DNA of 64,000 bases from Lactifluus volemus (GCA_022376515.1 WTXI01000088.1:1-64000), one strand, 5' to 3'. Positions 9,284-20,250 are shown, counted from the stretch's first letter. Numbers and translations: made by a program. The notes: generated by a model from the sequence alone, not told the origin.

Positions 9284-10452
9284 GTCGTCCCTCACTTCCG
9301 CGAGTTCTTTCTCAAACGACAAATCCACATCACCTACGCCCACCATAGCTAGCACCAGCACTACTGTCGGGAGGCCATCTGCTCCTCCCATTACTAATCA
9401 ACCTGTCACCTCGCTTCCCTATATGTGGGAGGAGGTCCAAACTGCGAGCCTCGATCTCTCCCTTCCTCAAATCTTCCAAGCCTCCCAAGCTGACGCCGAC
9501 TTCTTCGACCCCCAACAAGAACATCGCACCTCTCCTGGCTCCTTTATCGTTGAATATCGCCAGGTCCATCTCATGTGCCTAGGGATCCCGTATGATTGGC
9601 CAGTGGGGCGCGAAACCAACTACGAGTGGCCTTACAATCCCTATAAGTACTACGAGGATACCCGACAGTGTCCTCACTGCCTTTTCGACTTCAAGTGGAG
9701 AAGGGACCACCCCGGAACCCAGCGGCGCACCCGCATCTTCACTGACGGCCGTAGCACCATGGTTGCCCAAAGGCTGGGTGACTTCGCTAGACCAGAGACC
9801 CCTGAAGAAGAATGGTTTGAAGAAGACGATGAGGGCAGGTTGCTCATCAACCTCCTTCGCGCTCCCACCATCCCCACTGTCGTGGTGGCGCAGACAGACG
9901 GTTGGGTCCCGGATCCGCCCCCTCAGACCCGCAGCATTGGCACCCAGACGACCGCAGCTAGCACGGAGGACAAAGCCGTTCAAGCGTTCCCCACCTACGG
10001 GACCACCAAGTACTGGCTCGACCAAAGGGACAGTAATCCCGGGGGTCCTCAGCAGAGAGATCGGAATATGGAGCCACAAGCGTGTCTTACTCTTCACCCA
10101 CACGGACTTGATCGCTTGGGACTCGATTCCGGAGGTCTTCAGAGATTCGATTTTCCAAATGACTCTACACCGTGTAGAGAACTAAAACATTGCCATTTTC
10201 ACGACAGGATGATGACCCACAATAGTGATGGTTGTCCCTTCCCTCACTTCTCCTGCATGCCAGGGCTAGGAGTGTGTCGTGTCCCTGAGGACCACATGTG
10301 GCATGGTGGGGGATGCCTTTTGGATGGAACAATCAAGGAAATCCAGAGGAAGTGTAAGCAAATGGAGGTGTTGGACACTTGCATCACTGGTCCGTCCCAG
10401 TCACGATGTAAAACTGACTAAGGCGGCAGGTGGGACTGCCTTCTAGAGAGGG

Positions 10453-10967
10453 TGTTACGGCTTGACTAGGGCCGGGTCCCAACTAGGGTTCTGGTTGTTC
10501 TGGTCTCTCCTAAGACCTGGGCTCAGGGACACTCCAGTGTCGACGCACTGAGTCCTGTGGTGTTGTAGCACAACCACCAAGCTTCGATGGCCCTACTAGG
10601 GCGTATAGGAGGGTAAGAGAAGAGAAAGAGGAGGAGAGGAGAAGTTCTTGTCTTTCAGGAGAGGGGAACAAGTCGATTTGAGTCAAAGCCAAAGCTGGGG
10701 TACGAGCTACCAGCTGAGGCCTACTTATACAATCTACGCTAATTGTTCTACCAAACTAGGGTGGACAATAAGCAAGATACCACGAACAATAGACAACGAG
10801 AACAATAGAGACTCAGGACAACAACACTGGACCAGAATGGGATGAACAATAGGACGTCAAGACAATAGATCAGTCAGCGCAATAAGAGGAGTGTGGAAGG
10901 GACGTCATCAGGGTGAGTAAGCGTGTTTAGGAAGCATAAGGTCCAACTTGTCCTGCATTCCGTAACA
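10453..10967 (-). repeat. GypsyA-2 3' LTR
   Basis: Reads TGTTACGG..CGTAACA on the plus strand and is the reverse complement of the GypsyA LTR. The inferred RNA-start motif here carries a CpG transition (CCGAAG in the 5' LTR, CCAAAG here). Confidence 0.93.
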
Positions 10968-11003
10968 ATACCCCCTCTCTAGAAGGCAGTCCCACCTGCC
11001 ACC

Positions 11004-14000
11004 TTAGTCAGTTTTACGTCGTAACTGGGACGGACCGGCATCACAAGCGTCTAGGACCTCCATCTGTTTGCGCTTCCTTTTGATTTCTTCGATTGTGCCG
11101 TCTAGGAGACACCCTCCACCGTGCCACACATGGTCCTCAGGGACCCGACACACCCCGAGCCCTGGCATGCATGAGAAGTGGGGGAAGGGGCACCCGTCGC
11201 TGTTGTGCGTCATCATCCAGTCATGAAAACGGCAGTGCTTCAGTTCTCTACACGGCGTAGAGTCATTTGGAAAATCGAATCTCTGAAGACCTCCGGAATC
11301 GAGTCCCAAGCGATCAAGTCCGTGTGGGTGAAGAGCAAGGCGCGCTCGTGGTTCCATATCCCGATCTCTCTGCTGAGGACCCCCGGGATTACCGTCCCTC
11401 TGATTGAGCCAGTATTCGGTGGTCCCATAGGTGGGGAACGCTTGAATGGCTTTGTCTTCCGTGCTACTTGTGGTCGTCTGGGTGCCAATGCTGCAGGTCT
11501 GAGGGGGCAGATCCGGGATCCAACCGTCGGTCTGCACCGCCACGACAGCGGGGATCGTGGGAGCACGAAGGAGGTTGATGCGTAACCTGCCTTCGTCGTC
11601 TTCCTCAAACCATTCTTCTTCAGGGGTCTCTGGTCTAGCGAAGTCACCCAGCCTTTGGGCAACCATGGTGCTACGGCCGTCAGTAAAGATGCGGGTGCGC
11701 CTCTGGGCTCCGGGGTGGTCTCTCCTCCACTTGAAGTCGAAAAGGCAGTAAAGACACTGTCAGGTATCCTCGTAGTACTTATAGGGATTGTAAGGCCACT
11801 CGTAGTTATTTTCGCGCCCCACTGGCCAATCATGCGGGATCCCCAGACACACGAGACGGACTTGGCAGTAGTCGACTATGAAGGAGCCGGGGGAGGTGCG
11901 ATGTTCTCGCTTTGGATCGAAGAAGTCCGCGTCCGCCCGGGAAGCTTTGAAGATTTGTGGAAGGGAGAGGTCGAGGTTCGCGGATTGGATTTCCTCCCAA
12001 GTGTAAGGGAGCGCGGTGACAGGGGAGTTAGTAATGGGAAGCGCAGATGGCCTCCCGACAGAAGTGTTTGTGCTGGCTATGATGGGTGTAGGTGATGTGG
12101 ATCTGCCTCTTGAGGAAGAACTCGCGGAAGCGGGGGACGACGAAAGGGGGTTCGTTGGGCTCTTGGAAGAGGGAGCGAAGCTGCATTGTCTGCTGTCCAT
12201 CCTTCCACATCTTATTATAGTCCTTTTTGCTTTTGTTGGGTTCTGTTTGTGGAATTCTTCCACCAAGTCATCCGCGTGCACTTGGTCAGCCGGCTCCCAG
12301 GTGTTATGGGCGTGGGGGTACCCTTCCCACTTTAGGAAATACTCGAGGCGTCCCTTACCACGTCCTTTTCGCCTCGAGTCCAACACCTGTTCAACTTTAT
12401 ATTCTTCTTCCCCTTCTATTACATCCGGCGCTGGTTCAGTGAAGGCTTGTCCATTTTCCTCCGTCTCCTTATATGGTGATAGGAGAGACGCGTGGAAGAC
12501 GGGGTGGACATGTTTCTGACGCCACTGGTCTGGAAGCTTCAGCTTGAATACTACTGGGTTGATCACCTGGACTACAGGGAAGGGACCATATCGTTTTGGG
12601 GCTAATTTGGCGAAGGGGTGTGACGTTTTGAGATTCTTCCCATCTAGCCAAACTTGGTCTCCCTCCTTGAAGGGTTCATAAGCCCGTCTGCCCTTCTTTC
12701 GCACGTTCCGCTTCTGGAGGAGATCCTGCGCCCGTTGGATTGCCTGGCGCGCTTGGTTACATTTTTCCATCAGATAATCTTTGCGCCGCTCAATCGCCGG
12801 CATCTTGCCTTCTTTTTCTGTTTGCCACACAGTGGGGGTGTGTCCCATAAGCAGATCGAATGGCGTTTGCTTTGTTGTCTCGTTGAGCCACGAGTTATGC
12901 ACGAATTGTGCCAGTGGTAGCCAGCTGACCCAATCGTTCTGATGGAAGTTCCCATAGACGCGCAAGTATTGCTCCAGCCACTGATTTGTTCATTCCGATT
13001 GGCCATCCGTCTGGGGGTGGTATGCCGTACTGATGTTCTGATCGATCTCCAATTGTCTGCACAACTCCTTTGTCCATTTGGAAGCGAAACGCGGGTCGCG
13101 GTCTGAGATCACCCGTCTTGGGGGTCCGTAGTGGGGGAACACTTCCTTGGCATAACACTTCGCAATTCCCTCGCTGTCAATGGTTTTGTTGCAGGGGATG
13201 AAAAAGGCTGCTTTGCTACAGTCATGGTCCGTGATTGTCAGAATGCTATCATAGCCTTGGGATTCTGGGAGGTCTGTGATCAGGTCCAACGCAATCGTTG
13301 AATAGGGGGCGTGGTTTTGTTTCGGAGGGATAGGTATGAGTGGGACTTTTGGCCGGGTGGTGCCACTTTTGGTGCTTTGACAAGTCGCGCATCCCTGTAC
13401 GTATTTGGTGACGAATGTTCTCATTGTGGGCCACCAGTAGTCTTTGGCTATCGTGGACCAAGTTCTCATGATCCCTGGGTGCCCCGCCGTCTTGTGATTG
13501 TGGTACATTTGCAGGATGCTTCGGTGCACCGCGGGGTCTTCTGGAACCGCCAACCGGTCGTGGTGATACCACTTGGTTCCAAAGTGTGTTTGGTGCTTTC
13601 GCACTCCTTCTGTTTTTATCCATTCCTCCAACTGCTGTTGATGCTTCTCTTGGGCGCGCTCTACTTCCTGTTCCAGTGACTGTTCTTCCGTGAAGAGGTG
13701 CACGAAGAGCTCCGGAGGTAAGACTAGCACGTCCTCGTGGTCATTCTCTCCCTGGTCGCATCCTGGTCATCGTGACAATGGGTCGGCCTTGTTAGTCTTC
13801 CCTGGTTGATGAACGATCTTCATGTTGTATTCTGCCATCTTAGGGATGTAGCGCGCCACCCGTCGACTGATCTTGTGCGCTTCCCGGTAGTACTGAAGGT
13901 TGGCGTGGTCGCTGACGATGGTGATGACGTGTGGGGAGCTCAATAGAAGGTGTCGCCAGTGTTCCAAACCTCGGATCATTGCCAATAGCTCCCAATCGTG

Positions 14001-15701
14001 GATATCGTAGTTCCTCTCTGCTTGGTTGAATGTTCGCGAGTAGTAACCCACAGGACGCAACTTCTGATCCTTGTCGGGTTGGTGGAGAATTGCTCCACTA
14101 GCATACTGTGAAGCATCGACTTCTAACACAAATGGTTCAGCCAGGTTAGGTCTTTGTAGGATCGGGTCATTGGTGACCACTTCGATTAGTTGATCTACTG
14201 CCTGCATGCATTCCTCTGTCCACTCGAACTTGGTTGTCTTCTTCAGTAGGTTAGTCAGAGGTCTAGCAACATTGGCAAATCCTGGAATGAACTGCCGTTG
14301 GTAGCCCAAGACTCCGAGCGTGCTGCGGACCTCCCGTACTGACTTCAGTTGTCGTGGCCAATCTGCTAGACCGTGCTTTTTGCTGGGGTCGATGCAAATG
14401 GTGCCCTGATCAATGACGTATCCTAGAAATTCGATCTCTCTCTTGGCGAACTGACATTTTTTTGGCTTCAGAAAGAGTGACTCCCTCTCCAGAACTTCTA
14501 GGTATTCTTTGGTGATTTGATTGTGTAGTTCTGGGTCGTCAGGGGTCACGATGAGGAAGTCATCCAGGTACCAGTGGACCCAACGGGGGTATTTCTTTTT
14601 TAGATCAGCGAAGATGCGGTCCGCCATTCGTTGGAAGGCGGCGGGTGCATTACACAATCCGAAAGGCATGACTTTGGCTTCGAACAGTCCCTTGTCCGTT
14701 TTTACTGCCGTGATCCACTGACTATCCGGATGAATTCGGATGTTGTAATATCCATCTCTAATGTCAAATTTGGACATTAGCTTGGCATCCCCCATTTGGT
14801 CGAAGATGGTGTCGATGCGGGGAAGGGGATACACGTCTTTCACCGTCCATTCGTTCACTTTTCAGTAGTCGTAGACGGGTCTCAACCTCCCATCCTGCTT
14901 CTTGATGTAGAAGAAGGGGCTGGACCACGCGGATTTCGACCTTGTGATGTATCCTTTAGCTTGTTGCTCTGTGAGAAACGTTCTCATAGATTTGGTTTCT
15001 TCCGCCATTAATTTGTATGTCTTGCAATTGATGGTCTTCGGGGCGTCTGGCAGGAGCGTGATGACGAGGTCTTCTGGGCGTGAAGGGGGAAAGCGTTTTG
15101 CCTCTTCTTCCGAGAAGACCTTGGCGTATTTCTGGAACTGCTCTGGCACGGTCACCTTGCTTTGTCCTTTTCCTTCTCGTTGCACCCACTGTTGACTGAA
15201 ACTCATTTTGCACACTTTCGTTCTTCGAGCCGCCCACTTCAGTTTCCAACTTCGCCCCGTGGTGGATAGTTTGATAGGCGGCCCTCGAATCTTTCCTTTC
15301 TTCCAATTGATCTGAGGATCGAACTCCCGTAGCCAGGGATATCCCAAGATAATTCGATCTTCGCCTAAATTCGTGATGTAAAAAATTTGGGCGGCTTCCT
15401 TGTGTCCTTTGAGGATGTTGAGGATACAGTAGCTGGTAATTTTACCATCTTGATTCTCCGTTCCGTCCACGTTGAACACCGTTCGAGGTTCCTGGAGGTC
15501 TATGGATCCCAAGCCTAGCTTTTCCACCATTCTTGGGTCGATAAAGTTTTCTGTAGCACCACTGTCGAGTAATGCTTTTTCGGCAGCCATCTTGGTCGCA
15601 CTCGTGAACGATAGGGGAATGTCCAGTGTATTGGTTCTCGAGATACGACATATTTGAGTAAGACGGGCTCGCACCCAGGCTGCACGGGTCGAGCCATTCA
15701 A
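11004..15701 (-). pseudogene. pol: GypsyA-2 pol with C-terminal extension; four TGA stops
   Basis: One continuous frame of 1565 codons: protease (LLDSGATENFI), RT (SKFDIRDGYYNIRI, FGLCNAPAAFQRM, YLDDFLIV), RNase H, integrase (HNHKTAGHPG..CATC zinc motif; ISDRDPRF and DGQSE of the DDE core), chromodomain, then about 400 residues of the C-terminal extension fused in frame. There are no frameshifts. The only interruptions are TGA at 14862-14864, 13767-13769, 12990-12992 and 11760-11762. For three of them (14862, 13767, 11760) a sibling GypsyA copy still has CGA at that codon; the one at 12990 is shared with GypsyA-1. Pol is entered by a -1 shift from gag at about 15701. Apart from these CpG transitions the enzyme set looks complete. 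Confidence 0.92.
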
Positions 15702-17395
15702 AAATCCTCTTCTTCTACCAGCCCATTCAAGGCACCGTTGAAGGCTCCCTTCCCAATCTTGGCCCTGATGCTTCTGAGCATCTGGATGGGATCATCATCG
15801 CCACCGACTTGTGTGGTTTCATCATCCTCTTTCTTGTTGGCCCTAGCCCTGGGCTGCTGTGGCGGTTTGGGATTGCTTTGTCCTTTCTTTTTAGGGCAAT
15901 CCCTGGAGAGGTGTCCTTGTTCTTTGCAGAAGAAGCACCGTCCTTCTTTTCTCAGCCTTTGTTTCTCGTCCGCTTTAGCTGAGTCGGTTCTGGTGACATC
16001 GATGTCCATGGCCCAGGGATCCTTCTGAGGGGGGGTTTCTTTCTTCTTGGCCATGAGTTGGCTGGCCCATCGCGGGACGTCCTTCCTGAAGCTGATTTCA
16101 TGCTTCAACTGTTGGTAAGCGTCGTGGTGCTGGGTGGCCAACTCTTGCCAGCCCCTCAGAGTGTTTGGGTTCGCCCCTACTTGTTTGAGCATACTGGTGA
16201 GGAGCCCTAGGTCCAGTCCCCTTTTGTACATTCTGATGGTGCCGTTGCTGTCAGCGTCCCACCCTGCCTTCTTCCTGAGACGATTGAACTCGGCTGTATA
16301 CTGGGCCAGGTTTCCTTTCTTCATCTCTAGGTGTTCTAGCCTTGTGATCGCGTCGTCTTCTTCATTGGTGTCTTTGAAGGCATCATCTAGGGCGTCCTCA
16401 AAGTTGGTCCACAGGATTTCTGCATTTTCTCCATGTTGGACTACTTCCTGCTCGATGGTATCTAGGTAATCTTGCACCCATGCTGACACCAGGGGTCCCT
16501 TGACCATTCCTAGCATTGTCATGACGCGATTGTAAGGGACTAGCATGTCGTCGTGGTTTCGGTTGATGGCTTTGTACATGCGCCATTCAGTTTTGAAGAC
16601 GTCGTAGAGGCCTTTTTCTCCTCTAAACGGCGTGGGTGGTATTCCTTTTAGTCCATTCCTGGGGGGAGCAACTGGTTGAGCTCCAGCTGCTGCACCTCCG
16701 CCTCCGCCTCCACCTCCACCTCCACCTCCACCTCTGCCACCGCCACCTCTGCCACCGCCACCACCACCGCCACCGCCACTGCCGCCACCCCCTTGGCTGG
16801 GTCCTGCTGCGGTTGTGGTTTGTACCGGTTGGGTCAACGTGGCTGAGCGAGTGAACATTGGTGTTGGCGAGGTGATGCTAAGCGCACTCATGGCGCGATC
16901 TATGGGGGTAACTGGGGTAACCAGTCTGGGCTCCTCATTTTCTTGTGTTGGCGGGGGCTGTCTGGTTTGGTTACTTTCTGAGGAGGAGTTTTCTCCAGTT
17001 GAATCTTGTTGAGGGGACGTTCCCCCATCTTTGTCCTCGTTTTCATCTTCACTTGTTTCTGATGGTTGCATCGAAGGGGGAAGAGCTAGTTCATTGAGAA
17101 TGTAGTCGTACTTGGTGAACTTCATAGTGGGATCGGTCCAGTAATCGTCATTTGACCAATAGATGTTGTACCACCGATTGTTGATGAACTCGCAGGGAGA
17201 TCTGTACTTGGTTCTTGATCCTGCTTCTTTGTGATAGGAGTGATAGGTTGTCGGTTTCTGGTACAATTGATGCGTTTGTCTCCTTTCTTCCAGGAATCTG
17301 ATGCTTCCTTTCTGTTCGATGGCTAGGTCGTCGTCCTCTCTGGGAATGACTCTAGTTCCTAGGTCGTCTTCGTTTGTATCCCAGACAACGATCAA
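15698..17395 (-). CDS. gag: GypsyA-2 gag, capsid/nucleocapsid polyprotein
   Basis: An intact frame of 565 codons. Order: N-terminal segment VVWDTNEDDLG; the CEFINNRWYNIYW region; MKFTKYDYILNE (ATG at about 17124, the first methionine in a plausible context, since the drawn 5' end is a TTG codon); an acidic Ser-rich linker; a glycine-rich tract of about 40 residues (16690-16800); the capsid core; and the CCHC zinc knuckle CFFCKEQGHLSRDC near 15930. It ends VEEEDF-TGA at 15698-15700. The frame overlaps ORF0 by four bases at 17392-17395 and lies -1 to it, so translation may begin in ORF0 and shift. It would form the particle shell and package element RNA. Confidence 0.85.
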   Translation of the reverse strand: MIVVWDTNEDDLGTRVIPREDDDLAIEQKGSIRFLEERRQTHQLYQKPTTYHSYHKEAGSRTKYRSPCEFINNRWYNIYWSNDDYWTDPTMKFTKYDYILNELALPPSMQPSETSEDENEDKDGGTSPQQDSTGENSSSESNQTRQPPPTQENEEPRLVTPVTPIDRAMSALSITSPTPMFTRSATLTQPVQTTTAAGPSQGGGGSGGGGGGGGGRGGGGRGGGGGGGGGGGGGAAAGAQPVAPPRNGLKGIPPTPFRGEKGLYDVFKTEWRMYKAINRNHDDMLVPYNRVMTMLGMVKGPLVSAWVQDYLDTIEQEVVQHGENAEILWTNFEDALDDAFKDTNEEDDAITRLEHLEMKKGNLAQYTAEFNRLRKKAGWDADSNGTIRMYKRGLDLGLLTSMLKQVGANPNTLRGWQELATQHHDAYQQLKHEISFRKDVPRWASQLMAKKKETPPQKDPWAMDIDVTRTDSAKADEKQRLRKEGRCFFCKEQGHLSRDCPKKKGQSNPKPPQQPRARANKKEDDETTQVGGDDDPIQMLRSIRAKIGKGAFNGALNGLVEEEDF

Positions 17396-17697
17396 AGACC
17401 CGTCGTTATTCCTGTCCAGCCTTGCATGTGAAAGGCGATATGATCCCCCGGTAGATAGAGGATCAACGTGTTTCCTTGTTCAGATTGGAACAACTCTGTT
17501 CCTGCACCCAAGATTGCTTCTAGGTGCCCAATGGTGCGTACACAGGAAATGCTGACTTCTTTCCAGCACCTTTGCTCCGATCTTCGTTTGGCGTTATACT
17601 GTTTCTGTATTGCCTTGTTCTTGTTCAAGTGTGCATCAATCAACAATTCTTTGATTCGCAGGTAGGTTGGTTGTTGTAGATAGTCCCAGGTGGACAT
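17392..17697 (-). CDS. GypsyA-2 ORF0, 101 aa
   Basis: Starts MSTWDYLQQPTY at 17697, eleven bases after the primer-binding site, and ends TGA overlapping the gag frame. The gag frame is -1 and is already open and protein-like from the run of five G near 17448-17456. The same run occurs in GypsyA-1, so the shift is shared and not a one-off error. Either ORF0 is a separate small protein or it is the N-terminus of Gag reached through a -1 slip. A similar -1-offset ORF precedes gag in GypsyB. No known domain is recognised. Confidence 0.6.
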   Translation of the reverse strand: MSTWDYLQQPTYLRIKELLIDAHLNKNKAIQKQYNAKRRSEQRCWKEVSISCVRTIGHLEAILGAGTELFQSEQGNTLILYLPGDHIAFHMQGWTGITTGL

Positions 17698-17708
17698 CTA
17701 CTGGTGAG

Positions 17709-17720
17709 AGCTTCGGCTTT
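17709..17720 (-). promoter_or_regulatory. Self-priming primer-binding site of GypsyA-2
   Basis: On the minus strand AAAGCCGAAGCT abuts the 5' LTR and is the exact reverse complement of the LTR motif AGCTTCGGCTTT (plus-strand 17953-17964). Confidence 0.75.
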
Positions 17721-18235
17721 TGTTATGGCTCGACTAGGGCCGGGTCCCAACTAGGGTTCTGGTTGTTCTGGTCTCTCCTAAGACCTGGGCTCAGGGACAC
17801 TCCAGTGTCGACGCACTGAGTCCTGTGGTGTTGTAGCACAACCACCAAGCTTCGATGGCCCTACTAGGGCGTATAGGAGGGTAAGAGAAGAGAAGGAGGA
17901 GGAGAGGAGAAGTTCTTGTCTTTCAGGAGAGGGGAACAAGTCGATTTGAGTCAAAGCCGAAGCTGGGGTACGAGCTACCAGCTGAGGCCTACTTATACAA
18001 TCTACGCTAATTGTTCTACCAAACTAGGGTGGACAATAAGCAAGATACCACGAACAATAGACAACGAGAACAATAGAGACTCGGGACAACAACACTGGAC
18101 CAGAATGGGATGAACAATAGGACGTCAAGACAATAGATCAGTCAGCGCAATAAGAGAAGTGTGGAAGGGACGTCATCAGGGTGAGTAAGCGTGTTTAGGA
18201 AGCATAAGGTCCAACTTGTCCTGCATTCCGTAACA
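17721..18235 (-). repeat. GypsyA-2 5' LTR
   Basis: 515 bp, TGTTATGG..CGTAACA on the plus strand. Minus-strand TATAAG and the AGCTTCGGCTTT start motif are intact. Confidence 0.93.
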
Positions 18236-18245
18236 GAGGGGGTGT

Positions 18246-18743
18246 TGTTACGGAATGCAGGACACGTTGGACCCTATGCTTCCCTAACCCGCTTACTCAT
18301 ACTGATGACATCCCTTCCTTCATTGTTTCTATTGTCTTGTCATCCTATTGTTCGTCCAGATTGGTCCAGTGTTATTGTCTCGCGTCTCTATTGTTCTTGT
18401 CTCCTATTGTTCTTGATATCTTGCTTATTGTCCATCCTAGTTGGGTAGAACAATTAGCGTAGATTGTATAAGTAGGCCTCAGCTGGTAGCTTGTACCCCA
18501 GCTTCGGCTTTAACCTGAATCGACTTGTTTCCCTCTCCTGAAAGTCAGAACTCTCCTCTCCTCTTTCTCCTCTTTCTCTTACCCTCCTACACGCCCTAAT
18601 AAGGCTACTGAAGCTTGGTGGTTGTGCTACAACACCACAGGGCTCTGCGTGTCGTTACCTTGGGTAACCCTGAGCCTAGGTCTTAGGAGAGACCAGAACT
18701 ACTCGAACCCTTGTTGGGACCCGGCCCTAGTCGAGCCGTAACA
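18246..18743 (+). repeat. GypsyA-1 3' LTR
   Basis: 498 bp, separated from its own internal region by the GypsyA-2 insertion. Only GAGGGGGTGT (18236-18245) of the internal 3' end lies before it; this contains the GypsyA-2 duplication and then the last five internal bases. It is followed by the CTACC duplication at 18744. Confidence 0.93.
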
Positions 18744-19512
18744 CTACCTGGACACAATCGAACAAGAAGTGATCCAGTATGGAGAAAATGCGGAGATCCT
18801 TTGGGTCAACTTTGAAGATGCCCTAGACGATGCTTTCAAAGACACCAATGAGGAAGATAATGTAATCACAAAGTTGGAACACCTGGAAATGAAAAAGGGA
18901 AATCTGACCCAGTATACTGCCGATTTCAATTGCCTTAGAAAGAAGGCAGGATGGGACGCCGACAGCAATGGCACCATTAGAATGTACAAGAGAGGGCTGG
19001 ACCTGGGACTCCTCACCAGCATGCTCAAACAAGTGGGGGCAAACCCAACAACTCTGCGAGGGTGGCAAGAACTGGCCACCAAACACCATGATGCCTACCA
19101 ACGGTTGAAACATGAAATCAGTTTCAGGAAGGACATCCCTAGGTGGGCCAGCCAGCTCATGGCCAAGAAAAAAGAAACGGTTTCCCAGAAAGACCCCTGG
19201 GCCATGGACATTGATGTCACCAGGACTGACTCAGCAAAGACAGATGAAAAACAAAGGCTGAGAAGGGAAGGATGATGCTTCTTCTGCAAGGAACAAGGCC
19301 ACCTCTCCAGGGATTGCCCTAAAAAGAAAGGGCAAAACAATCCCAAACCAACACCACAACCCAGGGCCAGAGCCAGCAAAAAAGATGACAAAACCACACA
19401 AGTGGGCGATGACGATAACCCTATTACAGTACTCAGAGCCATTCGAGCCAAGCTGGGAAAAGGGGCCTTTGACAGTGCTCTAAATGGGCTGGTAGAAGAA
19501 GAGGATTTTTGA
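18744..19512 (+). pseudogene. gag: GypsyA-0 gag, C-terminal part
   Basis: Continues the gag broken at 1692: the capsid domain (EDALDDAFKDTNEED, LRKKAGWDADSNGTIRMYKRGLD is present in shortened spacing) then a CCHC knuckle (CFFCKEQGHLSRDC). A TGA at 19273-19275 replaces the CGG codon just before the first knuckle cysteine in the siblings, consistent with CpG decay on both strands. It ends with the conserved GGATTTT-TGA at 19503-19512, where pol begins in the -1 frame. Confidence 0.85.
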
Positions 19513-20250
19513 ATGGCTCGACTCATGCAGCCTGGGTGTGAGCCTGTCTTACTCAAATATGTTGTATCTCAAGAACCAATACACTGGACATTCCCCTATT
19601 GTTCACAAGTGTAACTAAGACGGCTGCTGAAAAAGCACTGCTCGACAGTGGTGCTACAGAAAATTTCATTGACCCAAGGATGGTGGAAAAACTAGGCTTG
19701 GGATCAATAAACCTCCAGGAACCACAAACAGTGTTCAACGTAGATGAGACAAAAAATCAAGATAGTAAAATCACCAGTTACTGCCTCCTCAACATCTTGA
19801 AAGGATGCAAAGAAGCAGCACAAATTTTCTTCATCATGAACTTAGGCAAAGACCGAATTATTTTGGGATACCCCTGGCTACGAGAATTCAATCCTCAAAT
19901 CAATTGGAAGGAAGGAAAGATTTGCAGGCCACCCATTAAACTCTCCACCACGGGGCGAAGCTGGAAGCTGAAATGGGCGGCATGAAAAATAAAAGCGTGC
20001 AAGACAAGCTTCAGCCAACAGTGGGCACAACAAGAAGGGAAAGGACAAAGCAAGGTGACAGTCTCAGAGCAGTTCCAGAAATATGCCAAAGTCTTCTCGG
20101 AGGAAGAAGCAAAATATTTTCCCCCTTCGCGCCCAGAGGACCTCATTATCATGCTTCTGCCAGATGCCCCAAAGACCATCAACTGCAAAACGTACAAGCT
20201 AACGGCAGAAGAAACCAAATCCATGAGAATGTTCCTCACAGAACAACAGG

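Larger units (their letters stand above)
7673..10421 (+). pseudogene. GypsyA-1 Pol C-terminal extension (split by R1)
   Basis: After the chromodomain the pol frame continues, interrupted by R1 (7750-9283), to TAA-type termination at 10421. GypsyA-2 shows that this region is fused in frame to Pol. It adds roughly 400 residues: a Ser/Thr/Pro-rich linker; the stretch LPQIFQASQADADFFDP; YDWPVGRETNYEWPYNPYKY; a CPHC pair near 9670; an acidic segment (EEEWFEEDDEG); and a Cys/His-rich end with CRELKHCHFHD, CPFPHFSC (10233-10256) and later Cys/His residues. A CPWPHFLC motif closes GypsyB Pol in the same position. The function is unknown; nucleic-acid binding through zinc is a guess. In this copy the segment after R1 (9296-10421) is free of stops. 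Confidence 0.75.
10453..18235 (-). mobile_element. GypsyA-2, nearly intact Ty3/Gypsy element
   Basis: Complete element with 515-bp LTRs at 10453-10967 (3') and 17721-18235 (5'), flanked by GAGGG (10448-10452 and 18236-18240). It is inserted in GypsyA-1 a few bases before that element's 3' LTR. The LTRs differ at about six positions by eye, all transitions and mostly at CpG. Gag is a single open frame of 565 codons, and Pol is one uninterrupted frame apart from four TGA codons. It is the best-preserved GypsyA copy in the window. Confidence 0.93.
1693..18743 (+). mobile_element. GypsyA-1, complete Ty3/Gypsy element with nested insertions
   Basis: The 5' LTR 1693-2190 and 3' LTR 18246-18743 are both 498 bp and flanked by CTACC (1688-1692 and 18744-18748). 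By eye the LTRs differ at about six positions, most at CpG sites. The internal region runs 2191-10452 and ends with the few bases 18241-18245 before the 3' LTR, because GypsyA-2 is inserted (TSD GAGGG) ten bp short of the 3' LTR. R1 is a second internal insertion at 7750. The element is inserted into the gag of GypsyA-0. Its genes carry CGA-to-TGA stops and single-base deletions, so this copy is not autonomous as read. Confidence 0.93.

Noticed and set aside
9592..10185. Long frames overlapping the Pol extension on both strands (also 11240-11833)
   Set aside because: They are out-of-frame shadows of the conserved Pol extension; only the frame fused to Pol in GypsyA-2 carries conserved Cys/His residues.
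18236..18245. The short piece GAGGGGGTGT between two LTRs as a separate unit
   Set aside because: It is exactly the GAGGG duplication plus the last five internal bases of GypsyA-1.
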